NCBI GenBank assembly: GCA_963513935.1 | Contig: OY740768.1 | Span: forward strand, 69,490,231-69,554,230 | DNA length: 64,000 nucleotides | Reading direction: 5' to 3' | From: Aphrophora alni | Lineage: Eukaryota; Arthropoda; Insecta; Hemiptera; Aphrophoridae | Shown here: piece after piece, positions 13,775 through 25,482 of the stretch | How positions within the stretch are numbered: the stretch's first letter is position 1 | How the letters are laid out: the number at the start of each line of letters is the position of its first letter | Translations under genes and position numbers: made by a program | The notes under the pieces: model-generated | Databases searched by the model: none | The model's input: only the letters and a program-made list of their open reading frames with translations | What the model was told of the DNA's origin: nothing

Positions 13775-13930
13775 GAGTTCACTGTAATGAGTTAGACTTG
13801 TGGAAACTTCAATACCAAATGAATGAAAAATACATTTTCCACAATATACACTTTATTTAGTAATACTAATACAAGATGACTTAGTTGTTACGTCATCATC
13901 CTCAGTTGTTACATGCAACAAGGGTTTGTG
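13775..13930 (-). repeat. PLE-tail-like repeat, copy 2
   Basis: This is the counterpart of the repeat at 8335-8466 in array unit B. On the minus strand the end reads AACAACTGAGGATGATGACG and then AACTAAGTCATCTTG. GATGAC and GTCATC can pair into a stem. The GAAACG part of the motif is degraded here. Confidence 0.5.
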
Positions 13931-16900
13931 CGCAAGTCAATGAAACCTAGTTTTGTATGTATTTTGAACAAAAGAAGTGTATATTGTCAAAAATTGTGTT
14001 TTTTTTTTTTATTCATTTCTTGATTAATGAAAGTGCTAATCATTAAATAATGAAACTATACATAAGTTTATTTTCTTTTAAAATTTATATTTTAGCTTAT
14101 CTTTCAGTGGGTGATTATATAAGTAGCCTAGGTGTTTACTAAATCCCCTACATCTTATTTTTACCTTTCTATTTTTGACATTTAAAAAATGCCAGGTGAA
14201 ATAATAATTGTTTAATACTAGAGTGAGATTGACACAGTAATTTATTTTTCGTGAAGTTTAACATCATCTTTTAACTGAAAACCTACTAAATACAACTGCC
14301 AACAAAATAGGTATAGTATTTTCTTTTTCATCAGGAAACAATTAGACTGGTTTTAATTTACTTTCCTACCATTCGGACAAAAACTAAATAAAATTTTGAT
14401 TTAAAATGTTTTTCACTATAATTTATTACCATTACATTAAGGGGACATTTTCTGCTACTATTTAATGAATTTCTAGTTGTTGATAATATGAAATTGTGAT
14501 GTTTGATAACATATGCATTAATTGCAATGTAAGGTCTGTTAATACAATAGATGGTCGATCAAAACAAATTGATTCTTAATTTTTCAACATATTTTAGATT
14601 ACTTTTCAAGGAGCTATTTTAATAGCACGTATTATTAAGAAAAATGTTTCCTATTTCATTTTACCTATCAGTATCTGTCACCATTAAAATTTCCTCCTTA
14701 GTTGAAGAAGACTTAATTGAAAATGACACGCTAATTTGATTTTGAACGTTTAATTGTAAGCTATTATGTAATTTGCACATAACTACTGCTGCGAAAAAGT
14801 ACTTGTTAGGACATTATTATTTTTCTTTATTGTACTGGTTTTAAATGAAAGGTTCCACCACCTGTTGACAACTAAAGTTCTACATACAGGATATGAAAGA
14901 AGTAAAGAAACTCAACAATTGTTGCAGAAAAGTTAAAAAACCTGTTTGATTGTTATTGTCATATGGGATTTACTGGGATGTAGTTATCTATAAAATGCAC
15001 TAAATATATTATACCTTAACTCTTACTGTAATTTTGTTTTTTCAGTTTAAAGGTAATTTTGTCATAGACAATAAATTAAATCTGTTTAGTATTATAGTTA
15101 TTAATTTATTGTATGTTATTTATGTACTATTATGTACCAGAAAATATTTGAAGCAAATTTAGGGATCTAAATTTATTCTCAAGGCCAAGGCGCGTTAGTA
15201 TCTTCTAGAATTTGTTGTGATAAGTAGAAATCAACTTTCTCTGTATCACAACATTTTCTGCAGAAACAGTGACACTACACAATATTCAATACCGAAATAT
15301 AGGTCGAATGGGCAATATCAATATATATAAATGGGTAATTGGCTTTACATAGGTTATTAATTCATAATCTATGCAAGTTAGTTTGTGGAACGTGTTAAAT
15401 AATTGTTGAAGGTAGTTTAGTCATGGACAATATGATTTGATTAATTTTTAATTTGTATGTAATGTATTCTTATATCAATAAATATATTGAAGTAAATTCA
15501 AGGATCAAAGTTCTAAGGCATATTGTAGAATTTGGTGTAACAGTTAGTGTTCAACTTCGTGCCAGCAATATATTCTGCAGTAACAGTTGCACAACATAAT
15601 GTGAAATATAAAAATTGATTTTCTACTTTTTAATCCTTTTTCTTAGTAAATTAGAAAGAAAAAAAATGTCTTCAGAAAATGTATAGAATGAATATCGGTA
15701 TTCAACCAGTTTTTTCAGAGAAGCATAAGTTGTTAGCATGAGGTGGCCTCTTCTTGGTTGGAATCTAAACTAAAGTTTCACCGGAATCGAGTTCATCAAA
15801 TGTTGACCACTGCACTGTTACTAACGGCAACCATTAGTTTCAGGTAAAAAAACAACAATTGTATTTTTTTTAATGTCAATTTTTTGCAGTAGAATTGATA
15901 CACCGAGATTTAACCATGGAATGCAACTAATTATGATATCTCAACACTTCTTGTACTATGTTGTTATTTTAGTTAAAAGGTGTAGTTCTAACAATACAAT
16001 AATTTGTTATTATAGTGTTAGTTTGTTAATATCAATTTTTCAAAAATGTATAATTTTTATTTTAAAGGGATTTCAGTCAATAGTCGTACAATAAAATATG
16101 TATAAAAAATTACTACTCAAAGGGTCAGACGTGCTACTAAGCCTAAAGGAACTGTTGAGTTGGGCAGTTGTTAACATCCTGCCTTCACAATATTTCCTAT
16201 AGGAACGGTAATACTGAACATTATTTAACACTGGAGAGGATCGTATCTACTTGGACCTGTAATTGCATTTCGGGTCTATTCATCGCATTTTAACCTGTTA
16301 TTTTAAAAGTAGATACTGCTAAAAAATTACGTTCCTCACTTTAATCTTCAGTTTTTATACTTAATATATTATTAAGAAATATAGCTTTGATTATAAGTAT
16401 TTATTATAAGCGAGTAGAATATACAATTATAGTTTGTGGAACATATTATAGAACTTTTAAAGGCAGTTCTTAATATGTATATGTAATATCTGTTTTTATT
16501 TATTGTAACACACATATTTTTACTTGTGAAATATTAGTATAAAAATATATATATCTTGATAGTGAAGTGTTGGACGATAAGATTATTTACAAAATAGTTG
16601 TACCAAGTTAAATTATAGTGATTATTAAAATTATTATTAAATTATTGTCACGGCGAGAAAAAACAAAACAATAATAATAATTATCTATCAATTATCGATT
16701 GTAAATCAAATTAAACACATTTGATTTTGCGTTTCAATAATTTTGTTATTTTGATGTTCAAGAAGTTATTTTAGAAGTAGGAATATACTAAACCTCTGTA
16801 AATTTTTTAGTTTTCTGATTTTGACATTTTAATCATTGCTGAGTGAAAGGAAAATTATATAAAATATTAGCGTCTGATAAACTCAGAAGAAACTAAGAGA

Positions 16901-17609
16901 TTATTTTGATAAAGAAACACTCTTACTGTGTTTGTTTATGTTTCTTCTAATTTAGTATATTTAACACAAAAATTAACAAAATATTATAGTTTCGAAAATG
17001 AGTTTCACCATAATCTACTAAGCATCAATCATTGTGGAAATATTTGATAGTTGTCATATTTCGTAATTTTGTTCATGAATTGCAATACAAGTTCTGCTAG
17101 TTCGATGGGTTCGTATGGAATTTCATGCGTCAATGGAGTAATAATAAATATAAATTGACTTTTATGATTTTCGAACTCGTCAGATCTATTTAATAACAAA
17201 GAAGTTTAAGTCTATAATTTAATTTTTGTTTGTCAAGTTTTTTTCTAAATCAGTTTCCTACAAAAATGTATTTCAGTGATAATTACAGATAAACAAAAAT
17301 TTCAACCCTTTTAAATCATGAGATTTGAGATTAAAATTGGATCTAAACCTAGGAAAAGAACGTTTTCTACTAAATTTCCATATATTTTCAATTTATGCAT
17401 TATCAATAGCTATAGTTTCTACCAAAGAGTCAAAGGCTAAGATGTGTTACTAGGCTCTAAATAATTATTGATATTGTCAGTAAGTAGTCAACACCCTGCT
17501 GTAGCGATATTTACTACAGGAATATTGCACATTAAGTTTCATTTTTATGTCTCCAGTTGCAATAGTTTAACAACTAAATAATGTATATTTATAATATTAA
17601 TATATAAAT

Positions 17610-17790
17610 ATATACCTTGTTTCCGTCTTGCAATTTTTTTTGTAGTGTAATACTACGCGCGTTTCAGGAACAAGTTCCCATCTTCAAGATTTATAAAATT
17701 GATATAAAATTTTTACTCACATGTGAGCACGTCATAATTTAACACAAACACACACATACATACAAATCAAGCACGAATTATTGCACATAT
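17610..17790 (-). repeat. PLE-tail-like repeat, copy 3
   Basis: On the minus strand a GT-rich stretch (TGTATGTATGTGTGTGTTTG) is followed by CTTGAAGATGGGAAC, TT, GTTCC and TGAAACGCGCG. GGAAC and GTTCC form a perfect 5-bp stem. The arrangement of GT-rich tract, motif and then a sequence with AAGACGG...AACAAGGTA-like bases matches 57170-57340 on the plus strand, so both are ends of the same element family. Confidence 0.6.
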
Positions 17791-18895
17791 AATTAAAAAA
17801 AAAGTATAAATTAAAAAAAAAAATTTAGAACAGCTGGCTTTATGCCATGTTGACGTTGCAACTACAGTACTACATTTCTAACGCCAACATGAGGGAACTC
17901 AACTTTCTAGAGTTTCAGGTCAACAACCAAATATTAAAAAAAATTAAATGTCAAAATTTTCTTAGTTATAATTGATATACCAGGTCTTAGCTTAGCTTAT
18001 TATTATTTCTCAACGTGCTACTAATCTTAAAGGAACTGTTGAGATTGGCAGTTGTTAACATCCTGCCATCGCAATATTTCCTATAGGAATAGTAACGCTG
18101 AACAACATTTTACACTGAAGCAAATTGTATCTAATTGGACCTGTAGCTGAATTTCGGGGTTTAATTATAGTAATTTTTTCAAATACATTTTTAAGCTGTT
18201 GTTTTACTAACAAATTTAGTTCTTTACTTTAATCTTTGCGTATTTGATATTAATACGAAATACGTCTCACTTCTATGGACTTTGAGTGTAAGTATTTGGT
18301 AGTTAATAATGAAGCAATACTAAAATTATTTAAAACATTAAAAACGTAAGCTTTTAGTTGCCAAACTATTAAAAACTATAGTGCTTGTAAAGAAACAATA
18401 AATTGTTTTAAAATGATTAAGATGACAACCAATAATTTTAAAACACGATCTTATGAAATATTTTTGTTTGATCTACCTTAAAATGTAGGGCGGTAAGTTT
18501 CATCTTAATCATTGATAGGGTAATTTCCTTAAATAATTAAAAAAAATTGTTGTTGCTGAAAGTATAAAATTGGATATTTCATGATTTTTAAAATAATTTT
18601 TATAAAATGCCTGTTGAATATTGATTTCGATGTACCCTTACATGTAAATTTAGTGATCGTTCACTTAAAATATGAAGATAGACATTTTGGTTTACGAACT
18701 CCAATCAATTTACTGCGAAATTTGTATGTCAATCGCTTAAGCAGTTTCCGAGAAAAATGGACAACGATGATCAAACATATAGAAATCACAACCATTTTTA
18801 TCAAATTGTTGAGATTAAAAAATTCCTGTTTGTTAGTCGTTTTTACAAAATTAATAAATAACATTGGGGATATTATAAAAGACGCAAATTGTCTA

Positions 18896-20146
18896 TATCG
18901 GATCTACCTATTTAAATCAAATTTTAGTGGAATGTGAAGTTTAATAACCAATACCTGTGTGTAAAAATGCAAGTAAAAAATATTTAGTTCAGGAATAAGT
19001 AGAAAAAACAAATCAAAAATGAACCTTAACGTATTAAAGAAAAATAAGTTTAGACTCTCAATATTTTTTACAACGTCCGTGGTGTGATAACAACCAAACT
19101 GACATTGTTTATGAAGTATAATTTTAGTTGGTTTTTATTTATTTTTGGGAATGAGTGAGTGAAAAAGTTTGTGCAATGCTTTTGCATAGTTTATTTATAT
19201 TTAATACATTTTTATTAAATTTTCAGTAAATATGAACAAAGTAATAGTGTAGTCTTGTCTTGAATCAAACTCATTTTATTATTGAATAAAACAATAATTT
19301 GATTCTAAAAGGCAAACCCCCTCTCTCCACAACACTGATTTACAATAATTCACTTTCAAAACAGTTACTTGTACAGAAAATGAGTTTAATGATAACTACT
19401 TATAATAGTATCTTGACTCAAAGAAAATTATAATTAAAATTAAAAAATTCATTGATCCAACTTTAAATAAACCTGCGACTTTTTATGTAGGCTTAGCCTA
19501 CATCGAATTAAAATACTCTAATTGAGGACATCCAGTTTAAATATTAACGTATTCATCATTTTACTTAATTCAAATATTCCTTACTTTGTCCAATATGTTA
19601 GTGTTTTGTGAGTGTTTGTAAACGTTTCGTGTAGGATGCCAAACAACTTGCAGATGTAACTTAAAAAAAAAACCAAAAATTAGTTCTTTGTTTTCTAATC
19701 CATTATATTGATGTCTTAACAACTTTAAAGCTTGTCTACGCCAGTTGAATATTATTGTGCTTCAATATAAACGAAAAAAAAATTATGACATAGATAGAAA
19801 TTATTAACCTAAATAGATCAATAGAATTATATAAGAAACACTTTTAACTTTCCTTCATAAAAATTATAATTTTCTTCCTCGTCTAGGAAATGATTTGAAG
19901 ATTTCTTCAAGGTGTTCTGTAAAGAGGCCTGATTTCTCCTTACGCTGAACAAATCTATTTAAATAGAGCCTAAACGTATTTTACTTGTACATAACCACTT
20001 CCTCAGAGTAAATCGTAAAAGGTTCATTATGTTTTGTCTACTTATTCCTGAAACAAATATTTATACAGTACTTGCAGTTTTATACATGGATTTGGGTCAT
20101 CAAACTTCACATTCCATTAAAATTTTAACGGAATAGGTAGATCCGT
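18896..20146. repeat. Inverted repeat pair with about 0.9 kb between arms
   Basis: The left arm (about 18896-19065) and right arm (about 19957-20146) match as reverse complements with moderate divergence. Both contain CGGATCTACCTATT, TTTTAGTGGAATGTGAAGTTT (TTTTAATGG... in the other arm), CAGGAATAAGTAGA and ATGAACCTT. The spacer has no recognisable gene. This may be two copies of one interspersed repeat in opposite orientation, or the ends of a decayed DNA element. Just left of the arm, about 18710-18770 (AAGCAGTTTCCGAGAAAAAT) resembles a repeat type that I believe is frequent in insects. Confidence 0.6.
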
Positions 20147-20435
20147 TATTAAAAAAGATTTTTGTAACATCCGCATTGCCGATTTTTTCGTTAGTTTACC
20201 GATCACTCACAAACCGGAATTTTTAAAATGATAAGAATAGATATTGTTCGTGCTCCTATAGGTTACATTGGACAAAATTTTATCAAAATCATTACAACTG
20301 ATTTTGAGAAGATTGTATTTTTCTTATGGAAGCTACCTCCAAAATTGTAGTTATCAAACAATTTTTTTTTAAATACAGATATACTGATACATGTCAGTAT
20401 CACCTGTCAGTATGAGTCTTATGAGAGATTCTATT

Positions 20436-20525
20436 CCGAACTATTCGGACGTCTTGCGGGTTGCGTCAACTACTGCGCAGTCAGCCTGAAGGTCGTAGGT
20501 TAATTTCAATCTTTCCACTGGCCAT
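20436..20525 (+). repeat. tRNA/SINE-like segment
   Basis: This short stretch has higher GC than its surroundings and resembles the promoter half of a tRNA-derived SINE. An A-box-like part (TTGCGGGTTGCG) is followed by CTGCGCAGTCAGCCTGAAGG, TCGTAGG and TTAATTTC, where a tRNA would have an anticodon-stem region and a B box (GGTTCGATTCC). No complete cloverleaf is visible, so a functional tRNA is unlikely. Confidence 0.4.
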
Positions 20526-21079
20526 TATAACTTTTTAAACTATGATATTTTGATTGAAATGGTCGACAGTTTAAATCGTATTTTTACCATCACATTTATA
20601 TTTACATTATTTTATTGCTCAACTAATTACTTGGTTCACTCTAAAAATTCAGCGTTGCTTATAAAATAAAATAAAACCAATTTTAAAACAGAAAACAAAA
20701 ACTAAAGAAAGAACTATAACTTAAACAATATTACCCGTGAATTGTGTTTTTGACTGTAGTTTAAAAATAATACGGTCTTTGAAAAATGCATTAATTTTAG
20801 TCTTTGTAGCCTATAATCTAAATCACTCTAATCTTTGACGCAAGGCTTATTTATGAGGATGTCATCAAGTGTGTTTATAAACAAAATCAAAAATTTGATA
20901 TCTTGTAAACAAAACATGACTCGGTTCCGGTGTCTTCAAACTATCAGATGTCAAAATTTCTCAGTTTGATGGGAGAATCTGGCTTTGACAGAAGTGTTTC
21001 TTGTGCGTAAAGTATTGTGTGAATGAGATAATTCATTTTTAGTGTATAGTTGAAGTGTATATAGTTACATAGTAGATAT

Positions 21080-22239
21080 CATCAAGAATTTCAGGAAAAC
21101 CAATCAAAAGTGGTGAACGAAAAACAGTGCTAAATGTTCTAAAATATTTTCAGACATCTTTTTCTGATAAAATGTTTCGTTTTGGGCAAATAAAACCAGT
21201 GAAGCTACTTCGACAAGTGTTCGTTCAATTTACCGGTTTCGGAAAGAGGAAATACTTGGGAATGTCGGAACTTCAAGAAAAACACCGCGTAAAATAGAAT
21301 ATATTTCAAGTAGAAAGTTTAAGTATGACGACTTTGTAGTAGGAATAATAAGAAAGAATGTTCTTTCTTTTTTCTTTACCAAATTGTCACCAACCCTATC
21401 TTCTGTTTTACAAAAAAATCAATGAAGATCCAGATTTTACAGAGTTTAAGAAAATATCCTTGTGGAGGCTACTTAGAGAAAATGGGTTTTTCTATGAAAA
21501 ATGCAAATCTTTATTGTTAGAAAGAGACCATTTAATGGTTTGGCGTCATTCGAATTTAATATCAATTAGGCGGTTTAGAAGACAAGGTAATAATATTATT
21601 TTTATGGACGAAACATGGGTAAATGTTGGCCAGGTTGTAATAAAACAATTAAAACACCAAAGGATGCTTAGTTAGCTGGACTTACAACAGGTTTGAAAGA
21701 TCCAACGCAACGAGATCCTCGGTTTGTCATAGTGCATGCCGAAGAAAAAGTTCCTAAAACTAAAACAAAAAATCAAGAGTTGACTCAAAAAATGTCTAGT
21801 TCCAGAAGACAGCTTAAAAAAAGAACTGCTGGCAGAAGTGAACAAAATTAAGTACTTTTATTCACTTAACGTAGCTGATGAGATGGCGAAAAGACATAAC
21901 CTCACAGTACTTAGATAACCTCCTTACCACTGCGAGTTGAACCCGATTGAATTAATTTGTAATCAAGTCAAGAGACATAATACCAAATATGACGTAAAAT
22001 TAATGGAACCACAAATTGGAAACGCTTTTAAGGCAGTTACTAAAACCCAATGGACTAACTATTTTGCTCACGTATAGAAAGTAGAAGACAAAATGTGGGA
22101 GATGGAGAGTTTACAAGATGACGTCGAACCCTTCATAATTCAGTTGATAGGATCCTCATCAGACACATACAGTGATATAGGAGGAAGCACTCCAGGGTTA
22201 AGGAGAACAAGGGAGTATAGAATGGCCGTGTTACAGTAA
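21080..22239 (+). pseudogene. Tc1/mariner-superfamily transposase relic
   Basis: Three frames together give a DDE_3-type transposase. The start reads GKPIKSGERKTVLNVLKYF (about 21094). A helix-turn-helix-like part follows after a frameshift (WANKTSEATSTSVRSIYRFR, from about 21186). A central part is open at 21358-21675 and contains IIFMDETWVN, the likely first catalytic Asp. The C-terminal part from 21900 has PPYHCELNPIELI, with the likely catalytic Glu in NPIE, and runs to a TAA at 22237-22239. There are in-frame stops near 21673, 21913 and 22077 and at least two frameshifts. I cannot find the second catalytic Asp motif (DNAxYH type) between TGLKDP...FVIVHAEEK and the C-terminal part, so an internal deletion is likely. 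The gene is dead. Clear terminal inverted repeats were not found. Confidence 0.85.
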
Positions 22240-22475
22240 ATATCCAGGTATTTAAAATATATAATTTGATCTAAAAGTAGTTTTCTTACTTCAAGTACAG
22301 TGTATAAGTAGTTAATTATCACTGATATTGGATTTGATAATATACTTACAGTATTTATTTATTATTATCTCTATATATTATTTTAGTATTAACATTTTCT
22401 TTCGGTATTTTATAAATTATTTTTATACACTAAAAAAATAACAGTTGTAACAAAACACCACATATAATAGGACAT

Positions 22476-22518
22476 TTCATCACTAGGACCAAAAGCTTCT
22501 TTTGGTCCAAGTGATGAA
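22476..22518. repeat. Near-perfect 20-bp hairpin
   Basis: TTCATCACTAGGACCAAAAG, then CTT, then the reverse complement with one mismatch. It lies about 240 bp after the transposase relic. It could be a fused pair of transposon termini or a palindromic MITE remnant. It has no T run typical of a terminator. Confidence 0.85.
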
Positions 22519-22599
22519 CTATATTTTTTCGTTATACTGTAAATAATATAAGAAAACAATTTCATATAAACTAAAATGTTATAACCTATTTACCTTCAA

Positions 22600-22800
22600 A
22601 TCAATGGTAACAGCTGTTTTATCGGTTATTTACAATCGAGAGTATAAGTTGTTTTTATAGATGCTTTATAATCGTCAATTAATTCGTATAAATGAAGTAA
22701 CAGCTGATGACCTCGACCTCAGCTGATGATTTTAGGTCCTAGGACTAAAAAATAGAACAACTTTAGCATCTCAATGCATGTATTGAAAACAGCTGTTTTT
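22600..22800. other. Cluster of CAGCTG palindromes
   Basis: CAGCTG or CAGCTGATG occurs four times (about 22612, 22701, 22720 and 22790), together with a GGTCCTAGGAC palindrome near 22735. Two of the sites share AACAGCTGTTTT followed by ATCGG or GAATCGG. This may be an E-box cluster or remnants of small inverted-repeat elements; the sequence does not decide. Confidence 0.3.
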
Positions 22801-23033
22801 GAATCGGTGTGAGGAAAAATATATTTTAAACCTGCATTCAAATTGAATTAAAGCATAATGAAATAAACATTCAATAATAACTAGGCAAATAACTCAATTA
22901 AAAATACATAATCAATAATAAATTGCGTATAAGCAGCTTTGTTTTATCAGCGGGCCAGAAGCGGGTCAATGTTTTTACGTGGGATAATAGCGCACTGACT
23001 ATCATATGATTTCTATTGCTTCTGTTTGATTAA

Positions 23034-23480
23034 GTGAACATAATTTTTGTGAGATCTTGTGTTCGAGTTTTATTCTATTTATGGCAGTTTACGTTTAATT
23101 CTTTTTACTTTTTTTACCTCCACCCCACCATAAAAAGAACGATTTTGTGGGGATTAGTGAATTTTTTAATTGTTTCGAAAGGTTTTACACAAGAAAACAA
23201 TTTATATAATTACAATAAGTTTCTAAAGACATTTAATCAATCCTTGACTTTAGGCAACAAGCACGTAGTTATGGTCATATTTGCCCAAATCAACAAATAA
23301 AAATAAACACAAAAATTCTTAAACAAACAAGTATTATTGTAAAACAACAACTACGTTTTAATTACTAAATCATCATTTTTTCCATGCTAAAAGATTTTGA
23401 ACGCGTAACAACTGAAGATGATTTAGTTACTGAAACGTCGTCTTGTACTAAATAAAGTTTTTGTTATTTTTATTTGATTA
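23034..23480 (+). mobile_element. Penelope-like element end (inverted terminal motif plus tail)
   Basis: At 23035-23080 the reverse complement of the terminal motif ATAGAATAAAACTCGAACAC and TCTCACAAA is found. About 330 bp later is the tail AACAACTGAAGATG, TTTAGTTA, CTGAAACGTCGTCTTG (23406-23443), followed by TAAATAAAGTTTTTG. An 88-codon open frame between them (23034-23300) has no motif I recognise and is probably not a real protein. The same tail type recurs on either strand at 8.4, 13.3, 13.9, 17.7, 31.5 and 57.25 kb. Confidence 0.55.
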
Positions 23481-23499
23481 GTTTCTTTAAATTGGTGAT

Positions 23500-24045
23500 T
23501 TAGATTTCTACAAGAACTCCCCATTTCTTATGAATTTTCTTAACAATTTTCTTATCATCATTTTTTTTATCTTGTTTTTTCCTTGGGGACAAATTGCTGA
23601 AGCTCTGTTCGGCTATGAGCCTATTGTGCTCCACTTTATTATTATTTTTTTCACCTTTCACCGACCCCAGTTCCTCTAACAAGTTCAAGATTTTGTGTAG
23701 GATGTTCTTGTCAAAATTTATATCTGGTTGTTGTGATCCAAAGATTCTCCTTCTTTTGGGCTCCAGAATCTCACAATCAAGAAAACGTGTATTACGGTTT
23801 CAGCTACGAGACTGCAAAGACGACAGTTACGTGAGACTTGTAATTGTACCATCTTATTTAAGGGGCTCCGGTTATAGCCATGTCCGTTAATCATGGCAAC
23901 GATCTGTCTCAGGGTCTTCCTGTCATACTGAACCAGCACCTTTGTAAGTCAGGATCTGGTCCCGAGAGAAGACGCTTACCCAATCTTTGGCCAGGAAAAT
24001 GTCTCCACCGTCCATTTTTCCTTGGCCCATTTTCTTAACCACTAT
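23500..24045 (-). pseudogene. LINE (non-LTR retrotransposon) C-terminal fragment
   Basis: Reading the minus strand from about 24045, one frame gives GKMDGGDIFLAKDWVSVFSR. After a frameshift near 23932 it continues RKTLRQIVAMINGHGYNRSP and then CRLCSLVAETVIHVFLIV. This is the C-terminal GHG/CxxC...ETxxHxxxxC-type module typical of non-LTR retrotransposons that carry it after the reverse transcriptase and RNase H-like region. After another frameshift the frame continues as a Lys-rich tail to a stop near 23500 (LLEELGSVKGEKNNNKVEHN at about 23625-23690). The final Cys of the finger appears replaced by Arg. Only the 3' end of the element is present, consistent with 5' truncation. It lies directly after the PLE tail at 23.4 kb. 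Confidence 0.75.
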
Positions 24046-25482
24046 ACAAACTTAGACAATATGTAATTTAGAAATAAGTTTTCAATAAATTCATTGTTTT
24101 CAAATGCATGATTGATGACTTATTATTTTCATTGCCCTTTTCTTTTACTCCATGAAAATAAAATAAAGTTGTATGCTTCAAGAATAACAGGTCTGGTAAG
24201 ATACAAAAGAATAAAAATATGCACTTTTTTTAAGCTTGAATTTATATTTATAAAATATTGAAAGTAGAGGAATTATGTTTATTTATGTTTAACCGCTTCC
24301 CTTAACTATTTTTGACTAAAATCTAATAATTCAAAAAGAAAACTGATCAACATCCATTAGTAACAAAATGTTGTAACTTAAAATTGTTACTTTTAAAAAG
24401 TAATTAAACTTGTAAATTTAAGCTGTGTTGTTCACTTCCGATTAAGAACTTGTTAGCATTTGTTTACAGCAAAATTGAACAGAAATGGTAGGATATATAA
24501 ATCATTACATAACCCATGTAAGTCTACAAGCAGAAATATACTCTTAAACTAAAATGTATTTCTGCACCATAGATTCTCTTTCTAAAAAGTCACAAATATT
24601 TAAACCAATTAGTCACATTGATTCAATTTAAACCAATCTAAGCGAGGAAAGAGATTATATATTTATTATTGATAATTAATACTTACCTAGTCGAAGTTGT
24701 TGGTTATTTGTGTGATTATTCTTGTATTTTACATGCAAAACTCTAAAACATTTATAAATGTAATACAATATAAAAAAAATAAAAATATTGTTGTTATTTT
24801 AATATTATATTTAAGTTTCATCCAATCTCTCAAGTTGTTTTTACCTGGTTTCTTGTTATTGTACATCAATTTATAAAAATAATAAATTTACTACATAAAC
24901 ATTACTTTTAGTAGAATTTACAGAACAAAGAGATCAAGAAACACTGACAGTTATCAAACATGTTTCACATTTTAAAACAATTTACACACACAAAATTACT
25001 GATTTCTTTTAACTTATTGTAGACACTTACTCTCTTACACGAGGAAACAATTTACGATATTAAACTGTTTGATTGAATTACAATATGGGAGAATAATAGT
25101 AGTGTTTATTTTGTTATAAAGTATAAATTTTGTTAACTTTCTGGATATCATGATTATTAACTATCAACATGTCAAACTAGCAATGAAGCAAACTCACATA
25201 GAACTGTTTAATTTTAGGTGGTTTGAAGTGAATATAAAATGTATAAAAAATTAACTAAATATACAAAGAAAATTATTAAAAGTAGTGGACTTTTATATTT
25301 AAATCTCATCCTGCTGTACAAGTTGATAAACAGTCACTAAATATTTTTTTGAGTAATGTACGACTTGTTCATTATATTTATTTATGAAGAGGATTTAATT
25401 TGACAACTTTATTCCTTCCACTGCTCAAATTAAGAATAATATACATAAAATAATAACATTATTTTCCCTCTTGTGACTTATT

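Larger units (their letters stand above)
11130..16090 (+). repeat. Array unit B (about 5 kb)
   Basis: This is the diverged direct copy of the unit at 5990-10490. It is longer partly because it carries an insertion at about 13163-13364 that is absent from the matching place in the other copy (about 7845-7885). Blocks resembling the same family continue past its end (16140-18190) as a partial third unit; for example 17010-17360 resembles 8590-8840 and 14410-14600. Confidence 0.75.
5190..18200 (+). repeat. Decayed nested tandem repeat array
   Basis: Related blocks recur in the same order and orientation over about 13 kb. One block carries GGAACTGTTGAG, then a GGCAG...CTGCC dyad, then CAATATTTCCTGCAGGA. 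It is seen clearly at about 6928, 12203, 16143 and 18027, and in weaker form near 5200, 6500, 7710, 9330, 9690, 9960, 11650, 11850, 13000, 15205, 15540 and 17490. A second block (GGTTGGAATCTAAA...TTTCACCGGAAT...) is at about 7319, 10157, 12617 and 15757. A third (GAATTGATACACC-like) is near 10274 and 15892. A fourth (AATATATTGAAGTAAATTCAAGGATCAAA-like) precedes the first block at about 9620, 9880 and 15490. Where both are present, the second block lies about 340 bp before the first. Divergence between copies is high, so the array is old. Confidence 0.8.

Noticed and set aside
5190..18200. CRISPR-like array
   Set aside because: Repeats are long, diverged and unevenly spaced, and the DNA is clearly eukaryotic in character.
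5190..18200. Odorant or gustatory receptor cluster
   Set aside because: Tandem expansion fits, but none of the short readable peptides shows receptor motifs, so I did not assign the family.
18581..18937. 118-codon open frame on the plus strand (longest in the window)
   Set aside because: Composition is that of AT-rich DNA, no domain is visible, and it covers part of an interspersed repeat and one arm of the inverted repeat pair.
23034..23300. 88-codon open frame between the two PLE end sequences
   Set aside because: No similarity to reverse transcriptase or nuclease motifs. Likely untranslated element sequence.
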